Positions 1 through 8,358 are shown, numbered from the stretch's first letter. The stretch: 64,000 nt of DNA from PHAA01 sp963665865 (GCA_963665865.2 CAXXWF010000001.1:1364001-1428000); one strand, 5' to 3'. Notes: generated by a model from the sequence alone, not told the origin. Made by a program: numbers and translations.

Positions 1-58
1 GCAGTTTTAATAAAAGCATGGTTGTGCTTCCTGTTAACAGGCTTTTATCAATTGTCAT
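1..58 (-). CDS. PadR-family transcriptional regulator, N-terminal fragment (cut by window edge)
   Basis: Reading the minus strand from 58, an ATG follows a good ribosome binding site (GGAGGTG at 64-70). The first 19 codons give MTIDKSLLTGSTTMLLLKL, which resembles the opening of PadR-type winged-helix repressors; the rest lies outside the window. A large palindrome directly upstream would suit an autoregulated repressor. Only the N-terminus is visible, so the family call rests on a short stretch and memory of the family. Confidence 0.55.
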   Translation of the reverse strand, partial: MTIDKSLLTGSTTMLLLKL

Positions 59-69
59 ATGTACACCTC

Positions 70-117
70 CATATATAGACTATCTATATATAATCATATA
101 TAGATAGTCTATATATG
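70..117. promoter_or_regulatory. 22-bp perfect inverted repeat upstream of the PadR-like gene
   Basis: Arms at 70-91 and 96-117 are exact reverse complements separated by 4 nt. The repeat is very AT-rich with ATAGACTATCTAT-type cores and touches the ribosome binding site of the PadR-like gene on the minus strand. PadR regulators commonly bind AT-rich palindromes at their own promoters, so an autoregulatory operator is the likely role (inference). Confidence 0.55.
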
Positions 118-181
118 TCAATGATAAAACTAAAACAAATCATTGATCAACTAATATACAACAGGGCTATGAGTCCAAAAG

Positions 182-558
182 CCGGAAGAATATAGATGGA
201 GCAGTATCCATGCCTATTATGGAACCAGGGCATATCCGTACGGATTAAGTGATCCAAGTTTCGCTTTGGGCATAACTAATCAAGACCGAGAAAGAGCACT
301 ACAATCGTTTCGAGAATTTATGAAGAGAGAAAATGAAGATAAATGCTTGGAAGATGAGGTCAAACTTCATAAGACCGATACTGAAATCAAAACAGAGATT
401 GAGAAATTGATGAGCGGTGAACCAATTGGAAGACTTCAAGGCATGGAAGAGCTAGAAGAAACGAGATTTTGAGCAAAATCAAAAAGATCGACGGCGTATC
501 GCTAAGACAGATTTTTAGAGTGACCGGGTTGAGTGTAGATATTGTTTTTAATGCCTAG
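182..558 (+). pseudogene. Decayed REP-associated tyrosine transposase (RAYT), 3' part
   Basis: The reading starts P-E-E-Y-R-W-S-S in the frame at 182 and continues through the helical C-terminal region (around 290-470) typical of RAYT/Y1 transposases. A stop at 470-472 is followed, in another frame, by the expected ending (GVSLRQIFRVTGLSVDI) up to a TAG at 556. The catalytic HUH domain is missing and no start is visible, so it is a 5'-truncated, frameshifted relic. It is not a close copy of the intact RAYT at 7.5 kb. A REP-like repeat follows directly, as is common for these elements. Confidence 0.7.
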
Positions 559-565
559 TCTTAGC

Positions 566-614
566 CAACAAAAAGAACGTCCCCCTGTTGCCCCCCTGTT
601 GCCCGGATATCCGG
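566..614. repeat. REP-like repeat next to the RAYT relic
   Basis: Contains AAAAAGAACGTCCCCCTGTTG, a variant of the GGGGACGGTCCTTTT-type repeats found around the intact RAYT at 7.5 kb, then a short direct repeat (CCCCCTGTTG twice) and a 12-bp palindrome at 603-614. It probably belonged to the decayed RAYT. Confidence 0.5.
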
Positions 615-750
615 ATTACAAACGATAGAGCCGGAAATCCTGAATTAGATAATGCGGCAACCAGTTAAAAAATTATTTTTATGTTAGGGAACTTTTCATT
701 GTCCTCGCCTATCTTTAGGTAAAGGGGGTGAGCGTTAATTGGAGGTAAAA

Positions 751-1278
751 ATGGAGACCGAGTATAAGCAAGTCGTGGATATAGACGTTTCTCTGGCCCA
801 AAATGGCGATGGGGAAGCTTTTGGAAGATTAATACATAAGAGTAAGCATTCCTTGTACAGGATTGCCAAAAGCATCCTGGGCAATGAGCATGATGTGGAG
901 GACACTATAAGCCAAACCATTTTACAAGCTTATGCCAAGATCTGTTCATTAAGAAAAAACGGGAGATTTCATTTCTGGCTGGTGAAGATTCTCATTAATG
1001 AATGTTACGCCATATTGCGCAAAAGAAGCAGGGAAGTTTACAGCGCCTCAATTACTGCTGCTCAGGATATTTATGAGGACAATTATAATGATTATGAACT
1101 CATCAACACCATCAATTCTCTAAAAACAGAGCAGAGAATTGTTATTATCCTTTTCTATTATGAGGACATGAGTTTGCATGAGATTGCTAAAACCCTGGAG
1201 ATTCCTGAAGGGACTGTAAAATCAAGGCTTTACCGAGCTAAAGAAAAACTGCGGATTATGCTGGGTAATTCGATTTAA
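751..1278 (+). CDS. ECF-type RNA polymerase sigma factor
   Basis: A 175-residue sigma-70 family protein of extracytoplasmic-function type. Region 2 lies at about residues 10-80 (GDGEAFGRLIHKSKHSLYR, then DVEDTISQTILQAY) and region 4 at about 110-170, with the helix-turn-helix sequence EIAKTLEIPEGTVKSRLYRA. The ATG at 751 is chosen because GGAGGT at 741-746 sits 4 nt upstream; an in-frame TTG at 739 overlaps that site. The gene lies 17 nt before a membrane-anchored DUF4179 protein, the usual partner arrangement, so that product probably controls it. GGAAC at 688-692 could be part of an autoregulated ECF promoter (speculative). Confidence 0.88.
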   Translation: METEYKQVVDIDVSLAQNGDGEAFGRLIHKSKHSLYRIAKSILGNEHDVEDTISQTILQAYAKICSLRKNGRFHFWLVKILINECYAILRKRSREVYSASITAAQDIYEDNYNDYELINTINSLKTEQRIVIILFYYEDMSLHEIAKTLEIPEGTVKSRLYRAKEKLRIMLGNSI

Positions 1279-1295
1279 GATAAGGAGGGAATTAT

Positions 1296-2657
1296 ATGGA
1301 TGATTTTGATATCCTGCTTAAGGAAAAGGCCCGAAAGGAGCCACTGAGTATTCCAGATTCCTTAGAATCTATTATAATGAAAACCTTAAATAATCTTCCT
1401 CAGAATAGGAAAAAACGTCCTCGGCCGACTGTTGCCGTGGCGATTGTGGCCGCCTTATTAATACTGCCGATAATGACTGTGTATGGAAAAGATATTCCCA
1501 TGGTAAATAGTATTTTGAAGTACTTTCAAGGGAATTCGGGACAGCGTTACAGTGACGATGCGGGGGTATACGAAAAATATTCCATCGGTGTTAGCAAGAC
1601 CATAAGCGATAACGGAGTCAGTGTAAGCATAGACAATATTGCTTGTGACGATAACTTCCTGGTACTGTTTTATACGGTTGAAGGCGATGTAGAAAAGACT
1701 TTTAAAGGCAGAGGTGAGGATATCTTTCCAAACAGCTTATTCGGGCAAATTATAATTAACGGGAAAGAAAAGTCACCATCTAACAACGACAGGTACAATT
1801 ATGATTCATATTTAACGCCCGATGGACAGCTTAAAGGAATTATAAGGGCAGATATCAGCAATGATAGCCTGCCGTCTGATCTTAATATAGACTTTCTGAT
1901 AAATGAAGTATGCGGAAAAAAAGGCCAATGGAATTTTAAACTTAGTATTTCCAAAGAAGCAGCAACTAAAGATACTAAAGTGGTAATTATAAATAAAGAA
2001 GCTTATATAAAATATCCTACCCGCGAACACAACATTAAAATAGAAAAGGTTTCCTTTACCCCTTTTGGTAATCAAATACTCATAAGTGAAAAATACGTAC
2101 CAGTTCCTATAGGGGCAGACCGAATAACATTTGGTGATTTTGCTTTGTTCGATGATCAAGGAAATACAGTGGATGTCCTGCCAGCATCAATCATAGGTGG
2201 AGGTGAAAAAAGCTTAAGTGTAGAAAATAGCTTTGAATTCATTAAATGCAACAAAAACAGCAAGTTTTTAACGCTCGTCCCTATCTGTTATACAGATAAT
2301 GCTCCGGAAATTCCATATAACCCAGCAGGAGTGGCACTAGAAAAACTACCTCTAGAACTTAAACTGTCCAACAAAGGTTCCTTAGTAATTGAAAAAGTAG
2401 ATTTCTCAGATATGGATACCAGGGTCTACTATACCAAAAAAGGTGTAGTAACTCCGATTATAGGATACTTCCAGTTGGTAGACGAAAATGGACAAAATAT
2501 ATCTGCTCAGGCCAGAAGCATAGCAGACCGTGAAAAAGGTCTTTATGTTGATGTTCTGCCTAAATTGAATAGGAATGAAAAGTACAAGATCAAGTACTTT
2601 ACTCAACCGAAGTTTGATTTGCTCTATAAGTCCCAAATAGAAATTCCCTTGACGTAA
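1296..2657 (+). CDS. DUF4179 membrane protein, probable anti-sigma factor
   Basis: 453 residues. A short N-terminal cytoplasmic part (residues 1-45, ending in a basic RKKRPRP stretch) precedes one membrane segment (about 46-64) and a long extracytoplasmic part with beta-rich repeats. This layout, and the position right after an ECF sigma gene (AAGGAGGG before the ATG), fits the DUF4179 proteins encoded with ECF sigma factors in Firmicutes. The N-terminal part would hold the sigma factor at the membrane and the outer part would sense a signal; both roles are inferred from context. The signal cannot be read from the sequence. Confidence 0.75.
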   Translation: MDDFDILLKEKARKEPLSIPDSLESIIMKTLNNLPQNRKKRPRPTVAVAIVAALLILPIMTVYGKDIPMVNSILKYFQGNSGQRYSDDAGVYEKYSIGVSKTISDNGVSVSIDNIACDDNFLVLFYTVEGDVEKTFKGRGEDIFPNSLFGQIIINGKEKSPSNNDRYNYDSYLTPDGQLKGIIRADISNDSLPSDLNIDFLINEVCGKKGQWNFKLSISKEAATKDTKVVIINKEAYIKYPTREHNIKIEKVSFTPFGNQILISEKYVPVPIGADRITFGDFALFDDQGNTVDVLPASIIGGGEKSLSVENSFEFIKCNKNSKFLTLVPICYTDNAPEIPYNPAGVALEKLPLELKLSNKGSLVIEKVDFSDMDTRVYYTKKGVVTPIIGYFQLVDENGQNISAQARSIADREKGLYVDVLPKLNRNEKYKIKYFTQPKFDLLYKSQIEIPLT

Positions 2658-2716
2658 AATTGATAGTGAATAAATGGGAATCGGCAGACAATGTTCGCTG
2701 ACGCTTACTATTATGC

Positions 2717-2947
2717 TTGCAGCAGGGAATTCCTTTAGATGACACTAAACCGGGGGCCGTAATAGCCGTGCAGACATTTGGAGATTTTCTGAATTTCAAC
2801 CCGCACCGGCACATGATTGTAACGAATGGCCGTTTTGATATCGTATTTATGATTGGGACTATACCAGACGCTTCGAGCCTGGAAGACTTGTTTCGCTTTA
2901 AAGTATTCAGGATGTTAAGGAACAGATGCTTCACCATCTTTCTGTGA
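2717..2947 (+). mobile_element. IS91-family (Y2) transposase relic
   Basis: The open frame contains PGAVIAVQTFGDFLNFNPH followed by RHMIVTNGRF, matching the conserved central block of IS91/IS801-type rolling-circle transposases (usually GAVAAIQTFGDFL..HPHLH.LVTDG). A later segment (SLEDLFRFKVFRMLRN) matches the block that follows in the family, with part lost between. No start, no upstream zinc-finger region and no C-terminal tyrosine region remain. It is a non-functional fragment of about a quarter of the original gene. Confidence 0.65.
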
Positions 2948-3306
2948 GCATCTTCTGGCAAATATTAGGAATGTAGCATAATATGTAATTGAATGATCTC
3001 CAGCTTTATAACCGTTTCAGAGCATTATAAAAATGTTTGTGATACAAAAAGTATACGATAGAATAAATCAAAGCTGTTGTAGAACCAATCGCACGGAAAT
3101 GCTCTTATGTTAGGCGGGGGGATGTGGTGCCTGAACCTTCCCAAAACTTTTCACATCTGGCACCTTTGCGGGAATTCTGGGTTATGTGTTGTGTCCGTGC
3201 CCCCAAAGAATTACAATTAATTCCATACACATCCGACAGAAACCTTCTATATTCTAAAAAATGGACATAATATTTATTGATACTAACTTGTTAGGGATGG
3301 TATGAT

Positions 3307-3534
3307 ATGGATAAGAAGTATAAGCGCGAGGAGATGGATAATATGCCAATACCTCAAAAAAAGGAGGATACAACCTTCACTGACTTTATAAGCGATAATC
3401 AAGATGTTATTGATAAAATTGCTAAATCCAATACCAAAATTAATAAATCCGGTCTTACTGTAATCCCAAAAGATGATACTTGGCTTGACGAGACAGAATG
3501 GGATGATATGTACAAAGACCTAAAAAAGAAATGA
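3307..3534 (+). CDS. Putative antitoxin of a MazF/PemK-like pair
   Basis: 75 residues, highly charged, with an acidic C-terminal tail (DDTWLDETEWDDMYKDLKKK). The stop overlaps the ATG of the following toxin gene (ATGA at 3531-3534), the usual sign of a translationally coupled type II toxin-antitoxin pair. No DNA-binding fold is obvious, so the call depends on size, charge and neighbour. The tail probably covers the toxin active site, as in MazE-type partners (inference). Confidence 0.6.
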   Translation: MDKKYKREEMDNMPIPQKKEDTTFTDFISDNQDVIDKIAKSNTKINKSGLTVIPKDDTWLDETEWDDMYKDLKKK

Positions 3535-3866
3535 TTATTAATAATGGTGATGTCTGGTTTGCAAAGTTTCCTCTTGAAGAAGATGCTTCTCAATTCCTCC
3601 CTAGACCAGTAATAATTCTTAACGTTGAACATCTTGAAGTTTTAGTAATAAAAGTAACAAAAACTCAACCTCGCGAAAATGACAAATATGATATTTCTAT
3701 AAATTACTGGCAATATGCTAACTTAAGATTTCAATCTACCGCCAGAGTTTCAAAAGCTATAATATTGAACCCCTCACAGCTTGACTTTATGATCGGATCA
3801 CTTCACCCTGTTGATTATGCAAATATTCAAGAAGTATTTATACGATTCATTACTCAGAATAACTGA
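3531..3866 (+). CDS. MazF/PemK-like endoribonuclease toxin
   Basis: 111 residues beginning NNGDVWFAKFPLEEDASQF and continuing RPVIIL, the typical opening of PemK/MazF-fold proteins (G-D-[IV]-[WY]... followed by [KR]RP-hydrophobic). Members cleave mRNA to slow growth and are neutralised by a co-encoded antitoxin, here the gene overlapping by 4 nt upstream. The protein is divergent after the N-terminus, but STARVSKAIILNPSQL matches the usual central strand and helix. Confidence 0.7.
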   Translation: MIINNGDVWFAKFPLEEDASQFLPRPVIILNVEHLEVLVIKVTKTQPRENDKYDISINYWQYANLRFQSTARVSKAIILNPSQLDFMIGSLHPVDYANIQEVFIRFITQNN

Positions 3867-3886
3867 CACAATAAAACCATACAGGC

Positions 3887-3928
3887 AAGGCTGATATTTT
3901 GTGTTAACCACATTAAAATATCGGCCTT
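3887..3928 (+). terminator. Hairpin after the toxin-antitoxin pair
   Basis: Arms at 3887-3900 and 3915-3928 are complementary with one mismatch (AAGGCTGATATTTT against AAAATATCGGCCTT), 14-nt loop, followed by ATTGCATTTTA. It starts 21 nt after the toxin stop and probably ends that transcript. Confidence 0.6.
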
Positions 3929-3983
3929 ATTGCATTTTATGGAAACCACCCATAGCAGTGACTTCTTCATTTTAACACTGGAA

Positions 3984-4021
3984 GTTGTGGTTTACCCATA
4001 TTCATATGGGTAAACCACAAC
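3984..4021. repeat. 18-bp perfect inverted repeat
   Basis: Arms 3984-4001 and 4004-4021 (GTTGTGGTTTACCCATAT and its exact complement) with a 2-nt loop. There is no T-run. It could be the core of a small transposon-like repeat or an operator; no neighbour settles this. Confidence 0.5.
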
Positions 4022-4504
4022 TCACTTCATCTTTAGCAATAAATACCGCTGCGTATGGGCCTTGGTATATTGAGCCGGAAAAAGCAAATTACTATCTATT
4101 ATTATCCTGCTTTGGCTTCGTCAAGGGAATTATTTTAATGCTTTTTTACGTTTTAATATTTGTGTATCTTGCGATTGAACGGCTAAACAGTAGCCTGCGG
4201 ATCTACCTGGATTGTCAATCTCCATCAGGGTGGAAACTGAGGTGGATTTGGATGAACTGAAGCGGAAGGAGAACTACGTGATTCTATGTATTTCAATTAA
4301 TTCGGCTAATCACTTGACAACGCCGGCGGTGCAAGAGTACGAAAGTATTACCGAAATGGCAATTACGGATTAAATTTTATGATATTATCATGAAGATTTA
4401 CCTCTTGATTAAGGAACTGAAAATTAAAATAGAAAATTAGTTTGTAATGATTTATATTTGTTAAAGAACAAAGCGATTAGAATAATAGATTTTAAGGAGA
4501 ATTC

Positions 4505-5122
4505 ATGATTAAGAAAGGTATGTATTATTTAATCATATGTCTTTTGATAATAACTGTTTCTGCCTGTGAAGATAAATCCAATCTAACTTCTGTCGGTGAA
4601 AATAATTCTGCACAGTTCAATGATGACGCTTCTTCCAGAACTGAACAGAACCACCTATATAATTACGAGCATATTTATTCATATAAGAATATTTCTGCTA
4701 GTGATGCAGATGAGCTTAAAGAGTTAATAAATCAATTGCAATACGCCAAAGAATTGCCAATTAGCGTGATTGAATATAACGAAGCAACGGGTCTGCGTAT
4801 TGATTACCGCATGAATCTTACAAAGGGACAAAAATATCAGGTAAATCATCAGAAAATGATGGCAGATGCTGTGATACTCTTTGCATTGATGGATGATTTG
4901 AATTCAGTGGAAATAAACCTTGTTCAAGCAGATTACGTTTACGGGGGCGTTCCTATCACCAGAGAAACGGCAGGGCAGTTTTTAACTGTTAATATTGGGG
5001 CATTAGGAAAAACAAAGGAAACCTTTTTATCTGAAATGCCACAGAAGATCGCTGACCTTAAATGGAATCCCGATGTGATGTCGGTCATTACCTATGATCA
5101 TATAATGGGATTTGATGACTGA
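4505..5122 (+). CDS. DUF4825-type lipoprotein
   Basis: 205 residues. A lipoprotein signal peptide (MIKKGMYYLIICLLIITVSAC, lipobox V-S-A-C with Cys21) is followed by a low-complexity linker. A domain starting at about residue 55 (YKNISASDADELKELINQL then GLRIDYRM) resembles DUF4825, often linked to BlaR/Mec-like sensing and anti-sigma modules in Firmicutes. AAGGAG lies 4 nt before the ATG. Its function is unknown; it would sit on the outer face of the membrane. Confidence 0.65.
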   Translation: MIKKGMYYLIICLLIITVSACEDKSNLTSVGENNSAQFNDDASSRTEQNHLYNYEHIYSYKNISASDADELKELINQLQYAKELPISVIEYNEATGLRIDYRMNLTKGQKYQVNHQKMMADAVILFALMDDLNSVEINLVQADYVYGGVPITRETAGQFLTVNIGALGKTKETFLSEMPQKIADLKWNPDVMSVITYDHIMGFDD

Positions 5123-5166
5123 TGTGCCATAAACGGCACTAGTAATGTTGCTGCGGGCATGTGGGG

Positions 5167-6252
5167 TTAATACGCTGAATAATCATTGGAAAAGTATTTG
5201 AACGAACCATCTTTTTCAGGTTTGATGGTCAATACACTTTGGGCTGACAATTCTTTGCCGAATTCCAAGGCAACAAAATTAATCCAAAGCGTCAAAGTGC
5301 CGTCGGCATTGTTCTGCCACTTCGATACTTCAAGAGTGGGGGAATATCCACCGCCATTAAAGCCCTGAAAGGTATAGGTGTCGGATTTTTTATCGTATTT
5401 GTCTATCGTACGTAATGTCTGAGTGGGCACGTTAAAGTATTTTTGCAGCAATCCTTCTACAACAGCACTCGGGATTAAAGCATAATCAAAATGCGTATTG
5501 CCGGAAGCCTTTCGATAGTATTCAGAGTCGAGCAGATCCTTGCCGTTTTCATTCTCCCAGAGCCCTTCAAAGATCCACTCCCAGTTTAAACCGCTGAAAT
5601 CTTCGCTGTTCCAGGTAACATCTAGAGGTCCTTTTGTAAAGATATTTCCAGGAACAACATATTTGCGAAAGTATTCCCGGCTTTCCTTGCTCAACGGCAA
5701 AACCCGGAAACCGCTTTTTTCGGACGAACCTTCCAATTGGTAAATATAATTTCCTTTTTCGGTATAGGTAAACTCGTTGACATTTTGCGATTCTTCCGGT
5801 TGTGCCCCCTCGGCTGTATAATTATTAAATGTGCAGGTCATTTTACCGTTTTCAAATGAAAAGGTCTGGGAGACGACATAGGTCCACGGATAAGTGTAGA
5901 CCGTAATTTCTCCATCCTTGCCCGTCACGGCATTTTGTAAAAATTCCGCTACAGCCTCGTAGTTTAACATATTCTCATCATATCTCAATACGGAGAATCC
6001 CAAGTCCCCCATTTGCTGCGCCATTTTTTCCCGCTGCTGGATGGTGGGGGATTCGTTTCCAGGCGTCAATGTGCTTCCAATGATCTCAGGAATAGCCGTG
6101 GAGGGGTTTGCTATATGGACTGAAACAGGCGTTTCAGTAACTGAATGACTATTATTAATCAATTGAGGTGAAGGGAATGGATGCTGAGTCGTGCACACAT
6201 ACAGTAGGACACACAAAAGCAAAGATAGATATAATAAGCTATATTTTTTCAT
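5167..6252 (-). CDS. Uncharacterised exported protein
   Basis: 361 residues. The N-terminus (KKYSLLYLSLLLCVLLYVC) is a hydrophobic signal or anchor with Cys20 as a possible lipidation site, though the surrounding residues are not a clean lipobox. A Ser/Pro/Thr-rich linker runs to about residue 65, then a mainly beta-strand domain. I do not recognise the family with certainty; it resembles single-domain lipoproteins of unknown function in Clostridia. It converges with the DUF4825 gene, with 44 nt between their ends. Confidence 0.6.
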   Translation of the reverse strand: MKKYSLLYLSLLLCVLLYVCTTQHPFPSPQLINNSHSVTETPVSVHIANPSTAIPEIIGSTLTPGNESPTIQQREKMAQQMGDLGFSVLRYDENMLNYEAVAEFLQNAVTGKDGEITVYTYPWTYVVSQTFSFENGKMTCTFNNYTAEGAQPEESQNVNEFTYTEKGNYIYQLEGSSEKSGFRVLPLSKESREYFRKYVVPGNIFTKGPLDVTWNSEDFSGLNWEWIFEGLWENENGKDLLDSEYYRKASGNTHFDYALIPSAVVEGLLQKYFNVPTQTLRTIDKYDKKSDTYTFQGFNGGGYSPTLEVSKWQNNADGTLTLWINFVALEFGKELSAQSVLTIKPEKDGSFKYFSNDYSAY

Positions 6253-6426
6253 TTTCTTATACTCCTATGTCAGGTTAATTTAATAAGGAATTTGCTAAAT
6301 AGAATTCGAATTTCCTAATATAAAAGACAGCTTGCTAGGGCCTGGCATTATTCATTTTAACACTCTACGACTGCCAGGATCGATAGCTTTATAAGAGCCG
6401 GTTTTAAATCCTTTTATCATTCTGAT

Positions 6427-6454
6427 GTAACATGGGGCCGGTCCTTTTGACAAA
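6427..6454. repeat. REP-like repeat, dispersed copy
   Basis: GTAACATGGGGCCGGTCCTTTTGACAAA differs by few bases from the copies flanking the RAYT at 7472-7499 and 8359-8387. It is a solitary repeat about 1 kb from the transposase, as expected of mobilised REP units. Confidence 0.6.
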
Positions 6455-6517
6455 TATTGTGAATTATTCGTGCTTCAATGATTACCTCCTGGAGGTAGGA
6501 GAAGTAAGTTTGCCTGA

Positions 6518-6555
6518 AATGAAAATGCAAGCATTTTCATGCTTGCATTTTCATT
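6518..6555. repeat. 16-bp perfect hairpin overlapping a gene end
   Basis: Arms 6518-6533 and 6540-6555 are exact reverse complements (AATGAAAATGCAAGCA) around a 6-nt loop. The right arm encodes the last codons of the truncated minus-strand gene, so the hairpin lies across its stop codon and could act as its terminator. Confidence 0.55.
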
Positions 6556-6731
6556 CTATATTCCGTTGCCGCTTCGCTTATCTCTTTTACCGTTTTATCT
6601 TTCCAGAGATCCTTCTGCCACTTTGTATAATCAAATGGCTCTCTTATAATAAGGGATATAAATCTTTCAGCCTCAACCTTACCTAAGTGCTCAAGCAAAA
6701 CCTTCATTCCTTCATTTCTAATAATGGTATC
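6537..6731 (-). pseudogene. Small antitoxin-like protein, start codon lost
   Basis: The minus-strand frame reads DTIIRNEGMKVLLEHLGKVE, AERFISLIIREPFDYTKWQ and on to MQA-stop. It resembles a family of short (about 65 residue) proteins with the REPFDYTKWQ block often found beside toxin genes (recalled, not searched). The frame is intact up to codon GAT at 6729-6731, where an initiating ATG would be expected one codon earlier, but the sequence changes there to a relic of another gene. No other start has a ribosome binding site. The break therefore falls at the start codon. Confidence 0.55.
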
Positions 6732-6824
6732 GGTCTTCTACCTCTTGTTCTAATATTAATCGATCTGGGTATTGCGGGCATGGTTATGACGATTGGGCCG
6801 ATAGTATTGGCAGTTCTATTTTTA
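6731..6824 (+). pseudogene. 3' relic of a membrane protein (second copy of the 9617-10339 gene end)
   Basis: Nucleotides 6731-6824 match 10206-10300 with few changes (for example GATTGGGCCGATA and TTGGCAGTTCTATTT), coding for the last membrane helix of that protein. Nothing of the rest of the gene is present here. It abuts the truncated minus-strand gene exactly. Confidence 0.65.
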
Positions 6825-6974
6825 CGTTTGAGGATAATGGTACGATGACAAGTTCAAGCCGCTCCACTCTCCGGTTATTGGGTTATAATAAGTTAAGAAT
6901 CCTAAGCTTTAATCCATATTCTATTTATTGGATAAAGTATTTTGGTTTAGAATGAAAATTATAGGGGTGTTTTT

Positions 6975-7382
6975 ATGAATTCTTCTAACGACGTCAATAT
7001 TGGTAGGGATATTATGAGTTCACAAGAGATACATAGTTTCGGCATCGAGGCAGTAGCGAAAAGTTTGCGTGAAGAGGGTTATGAAGATGTCAAGATCTGT
7101 ACGAATCAGCAGACTGGTCCCCAGATTACAGCTTTAATAGATGGGCAGAAAATCAATGTAATGGTTAGGACGGCCATGTTTCCTGAACGTGGTCAGTTAG
7201 AAAATACTGAATCTGTAAAACAAACAGCAATGGATGCCGAAACAGCCGGTGAATTGTGCTTATTTGCATCAGTAGGGCTCTTCAATTCTGAGGCTGAAAA
7301 TGAGGCGGAGGCCTCCCTGGCTATCAGGGGGGGGACGTTTTATGTATCGTATACGGGATTACAGCAATTTTCCCTAGAATAA
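6975..7382 (+). CDS. Hypothetical protein, possible nuclease-like fold
   Basis: 135 residues, no signal peptide or membrane segment. The pattern of a helix with SLREEGYEDVKI, a TALIDGQKINVMV strand pair and a later helix resembles the alpha-beta core of restriction-endonuclease-like proteins. Without a clear D...ExK triad I do not assign a function. The ATG follows AGGGGTG at 7 nt. It stands alone between relics and the RAYT element. Confidence 0.5.
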   Translation: MNSSNDVNIGRDIMSSQEIHSFGIEAVAKSLREEGYEDVKICTNQQTGPQITALIDGQKINVMVRTAMFPERGQLENTESVKQTAMDAETAGELCLFASVGLFNSEAENEAEASLAIRGGTFYVSYTGLQQFSLE

Positions 7383-7406
7383 AAATTGAAGGGTGCTGTT
7401 AAAGAG

Positions 7407-7468
7407 GATATGCTCCCTTCAAAAAGACAGTTTGTTTTTTTCACTGTCTCCTTTGAAGGGAGCATATC
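7407..7468. repeat. Long imperfect palindrome (25-bp stem)
   Basis: GATATGCTCCCTTC starts the left arm (7407-7431) and GAAGGGAGCATATC ends the right arm (7443-7468); the stems match along about 24 of 25 positions around an 11-nt T-rich loop. A single related arm appears alone at 26558-26583. It may terminate the upstream gene and also be part of the RAYT-associated repeat set, since a REP-like unit starts 4 nt later. Confidence 0.6.
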
Positions 7469-7471
7469 AGT

Positions 7472-7499
7472 GTGACATGGGGACGGTCCTTTTGACAGA
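7472..7499 (+). repeat. REP-like repeat, left of RAYT
   Basis: GTGACATGGGGACGGTCCTT continuing TTGACAGA. It is nearly the reverse complement of the repeat at 8359-8387 downstream of the transposase, so the gene sits between inverted REP-like units. Confidence 0.7.
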
Positions 7500-7546
7500 A
7501 ATAAGCAAATACCTTATACTGGCAAAAAGGATGGGAGGTCATCATA

Positions 7547-8356
7547 GTGGGACGTTTACAGCGGGTGTATAGTACAACAGGTTGTTACCACATCATGCTG
7601 AGGGGTAATGAACGAAAGCGTATTTTTCTAGATGACGAAGACCGTCGAAGGTTTCTATTAATATTGATGAACAAAAAGGCTGAGACAGATCTCTCGGTCT
7701 ACTCATTTTGTTTGATGGATAATCATGTTCACATGGTATTTCAGGATCATAAAAATAATATGTCAAATATCATGAAGGGCATAGCGACAAGCTATGCCAT
7801 GTTTTTTAATAATAAATACGAAAGAGTAGGTCATGTCTTTCAGGATAGGTATAGAAGTGAACCTATTGAAGATGAACGGTATCTTATGGCGGTTATCAGA
7901 TATATACATAATAATCCGGTAAAAGCAGGAATCATAGAAAAGCTTGAACCATATCAATGGAGTAGCTACCAGTATTATCTCGATCCAATCAAAATTGAAC
8001 CAAAGCTAGTAGATTCCCTATACATCCTTGGAATGATTTCAGAGGATTCAAATCAGGCGCTTCAAGAATTTGAGCGCTTTTCAACAGAGAGAGACAAAAC
8101 TGAATATATGGATGACGACGAAACAGTTCGGACTTTGGAACAAGGTCGGGTATTTTTGGAAGAGTACTTAAAGAAAAATTGGCCATGGGTTACCGGGAAG
8201 GAACTAATAAAAAACGTTGAGATTCGAACCCAAGTAATTAGAGAATTAAAATCCAATACTCGGTTATCAGTAAGAAAAATAGCTGAGTTAATGGGAATAA
8301 ATCGTGGTATGGTTCAGGAAGTGCAAGCGAAAATCGATAAAGATCTGGGGGACTAG
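7547..8356 (+). CDS. REP-associated tyrosine transposase (RAYT, Y1 HUH family)
   Basis: 269 residues, full length. The HUH motif is visible as MDNHVHMV (His60 and His62) and the typical block with Tyr83 and GHVFQDRYRSEPI follows (about 80-108), then YIHNNPVKAGI. The C-terminal half carries a helix-turn-helix-like segment (RKIAELMGINRGMVQEV, about 245-262). Such single-strand transposases cut and move REP-type repeats. Start GTG at 7547 has GGGAGGT 9 nt upstream. All catalytic residues I can judge are present, so it may be active. Confidence 0.88.
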   Translation: MGRLQRVYSTTGCYHIMLRGNERKRIFLDDEDRRRFLLILMNKKAETDLSVYSFCLMDNHVHMVFQDHKNNMSNIMKGIATSYAMFFNNKYERVGHVFQDRYRSEPIEDERYLMAVIRYIHNNPVKAGIIEKLEPYQWSSYQYYLDPIKIEPKLVDSLYILGMISEDSNQALQEFERFSTERDKTEYMDDDETVRTLEQGRVFLEEYLKKNWPWVTGKELIKNVEIRTQVIRELKSNTRLSVRKIAELMGINRGMVQEVQAKIDKDLGD

Positions 8357-8358
8357 TA

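Larger units (their letters stand above)
3867..4504. other. Gap of 638 bases: two hairpins and a possible 3' gene relic
   Basis: Besides the hairpin at 3887-3928, a perfect 18-bp inverted repeat with a 2-nt loop lies at 3984-4021. An open frame at 4194-4373 has no start after the preceding stop and reads like a lost gene's C-terminus (VDLDELKRKENYVILCI and onward to TAA). I do not recognise its family. Another frame across the inverted repeat (3985-4260) looks non-coding. Confidence 0.35.
6253..6974. other. Gap of 722 bases filled with repeats and relics
   Basis: No intact gene is visible. The stretch holds a REP-like repeat (6427-6454), a perfect 16-bp hairpin (6518-6555), a 5'-truncated minus-strand gene (6537-6731), and a 3' relic of the membrane protein encoded at 9617-10339 (6731-6824). 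Confidence 0.6.

Noticed and set aside
3985..4260. 91-codon open frame across an inverted repeat
   Set aside because: Its N-terminal third is coded by the perfect hairpin at 3984-4021, there is no ribosome binding site, and the peptide matches nothing I know.
6432..6686. 84-codon open frame on the plus strand
   Set aside because: It lies over a REP-like repeat, a hairpin and the reverse strand of an antitoxin-like gene with a better protein pattern.
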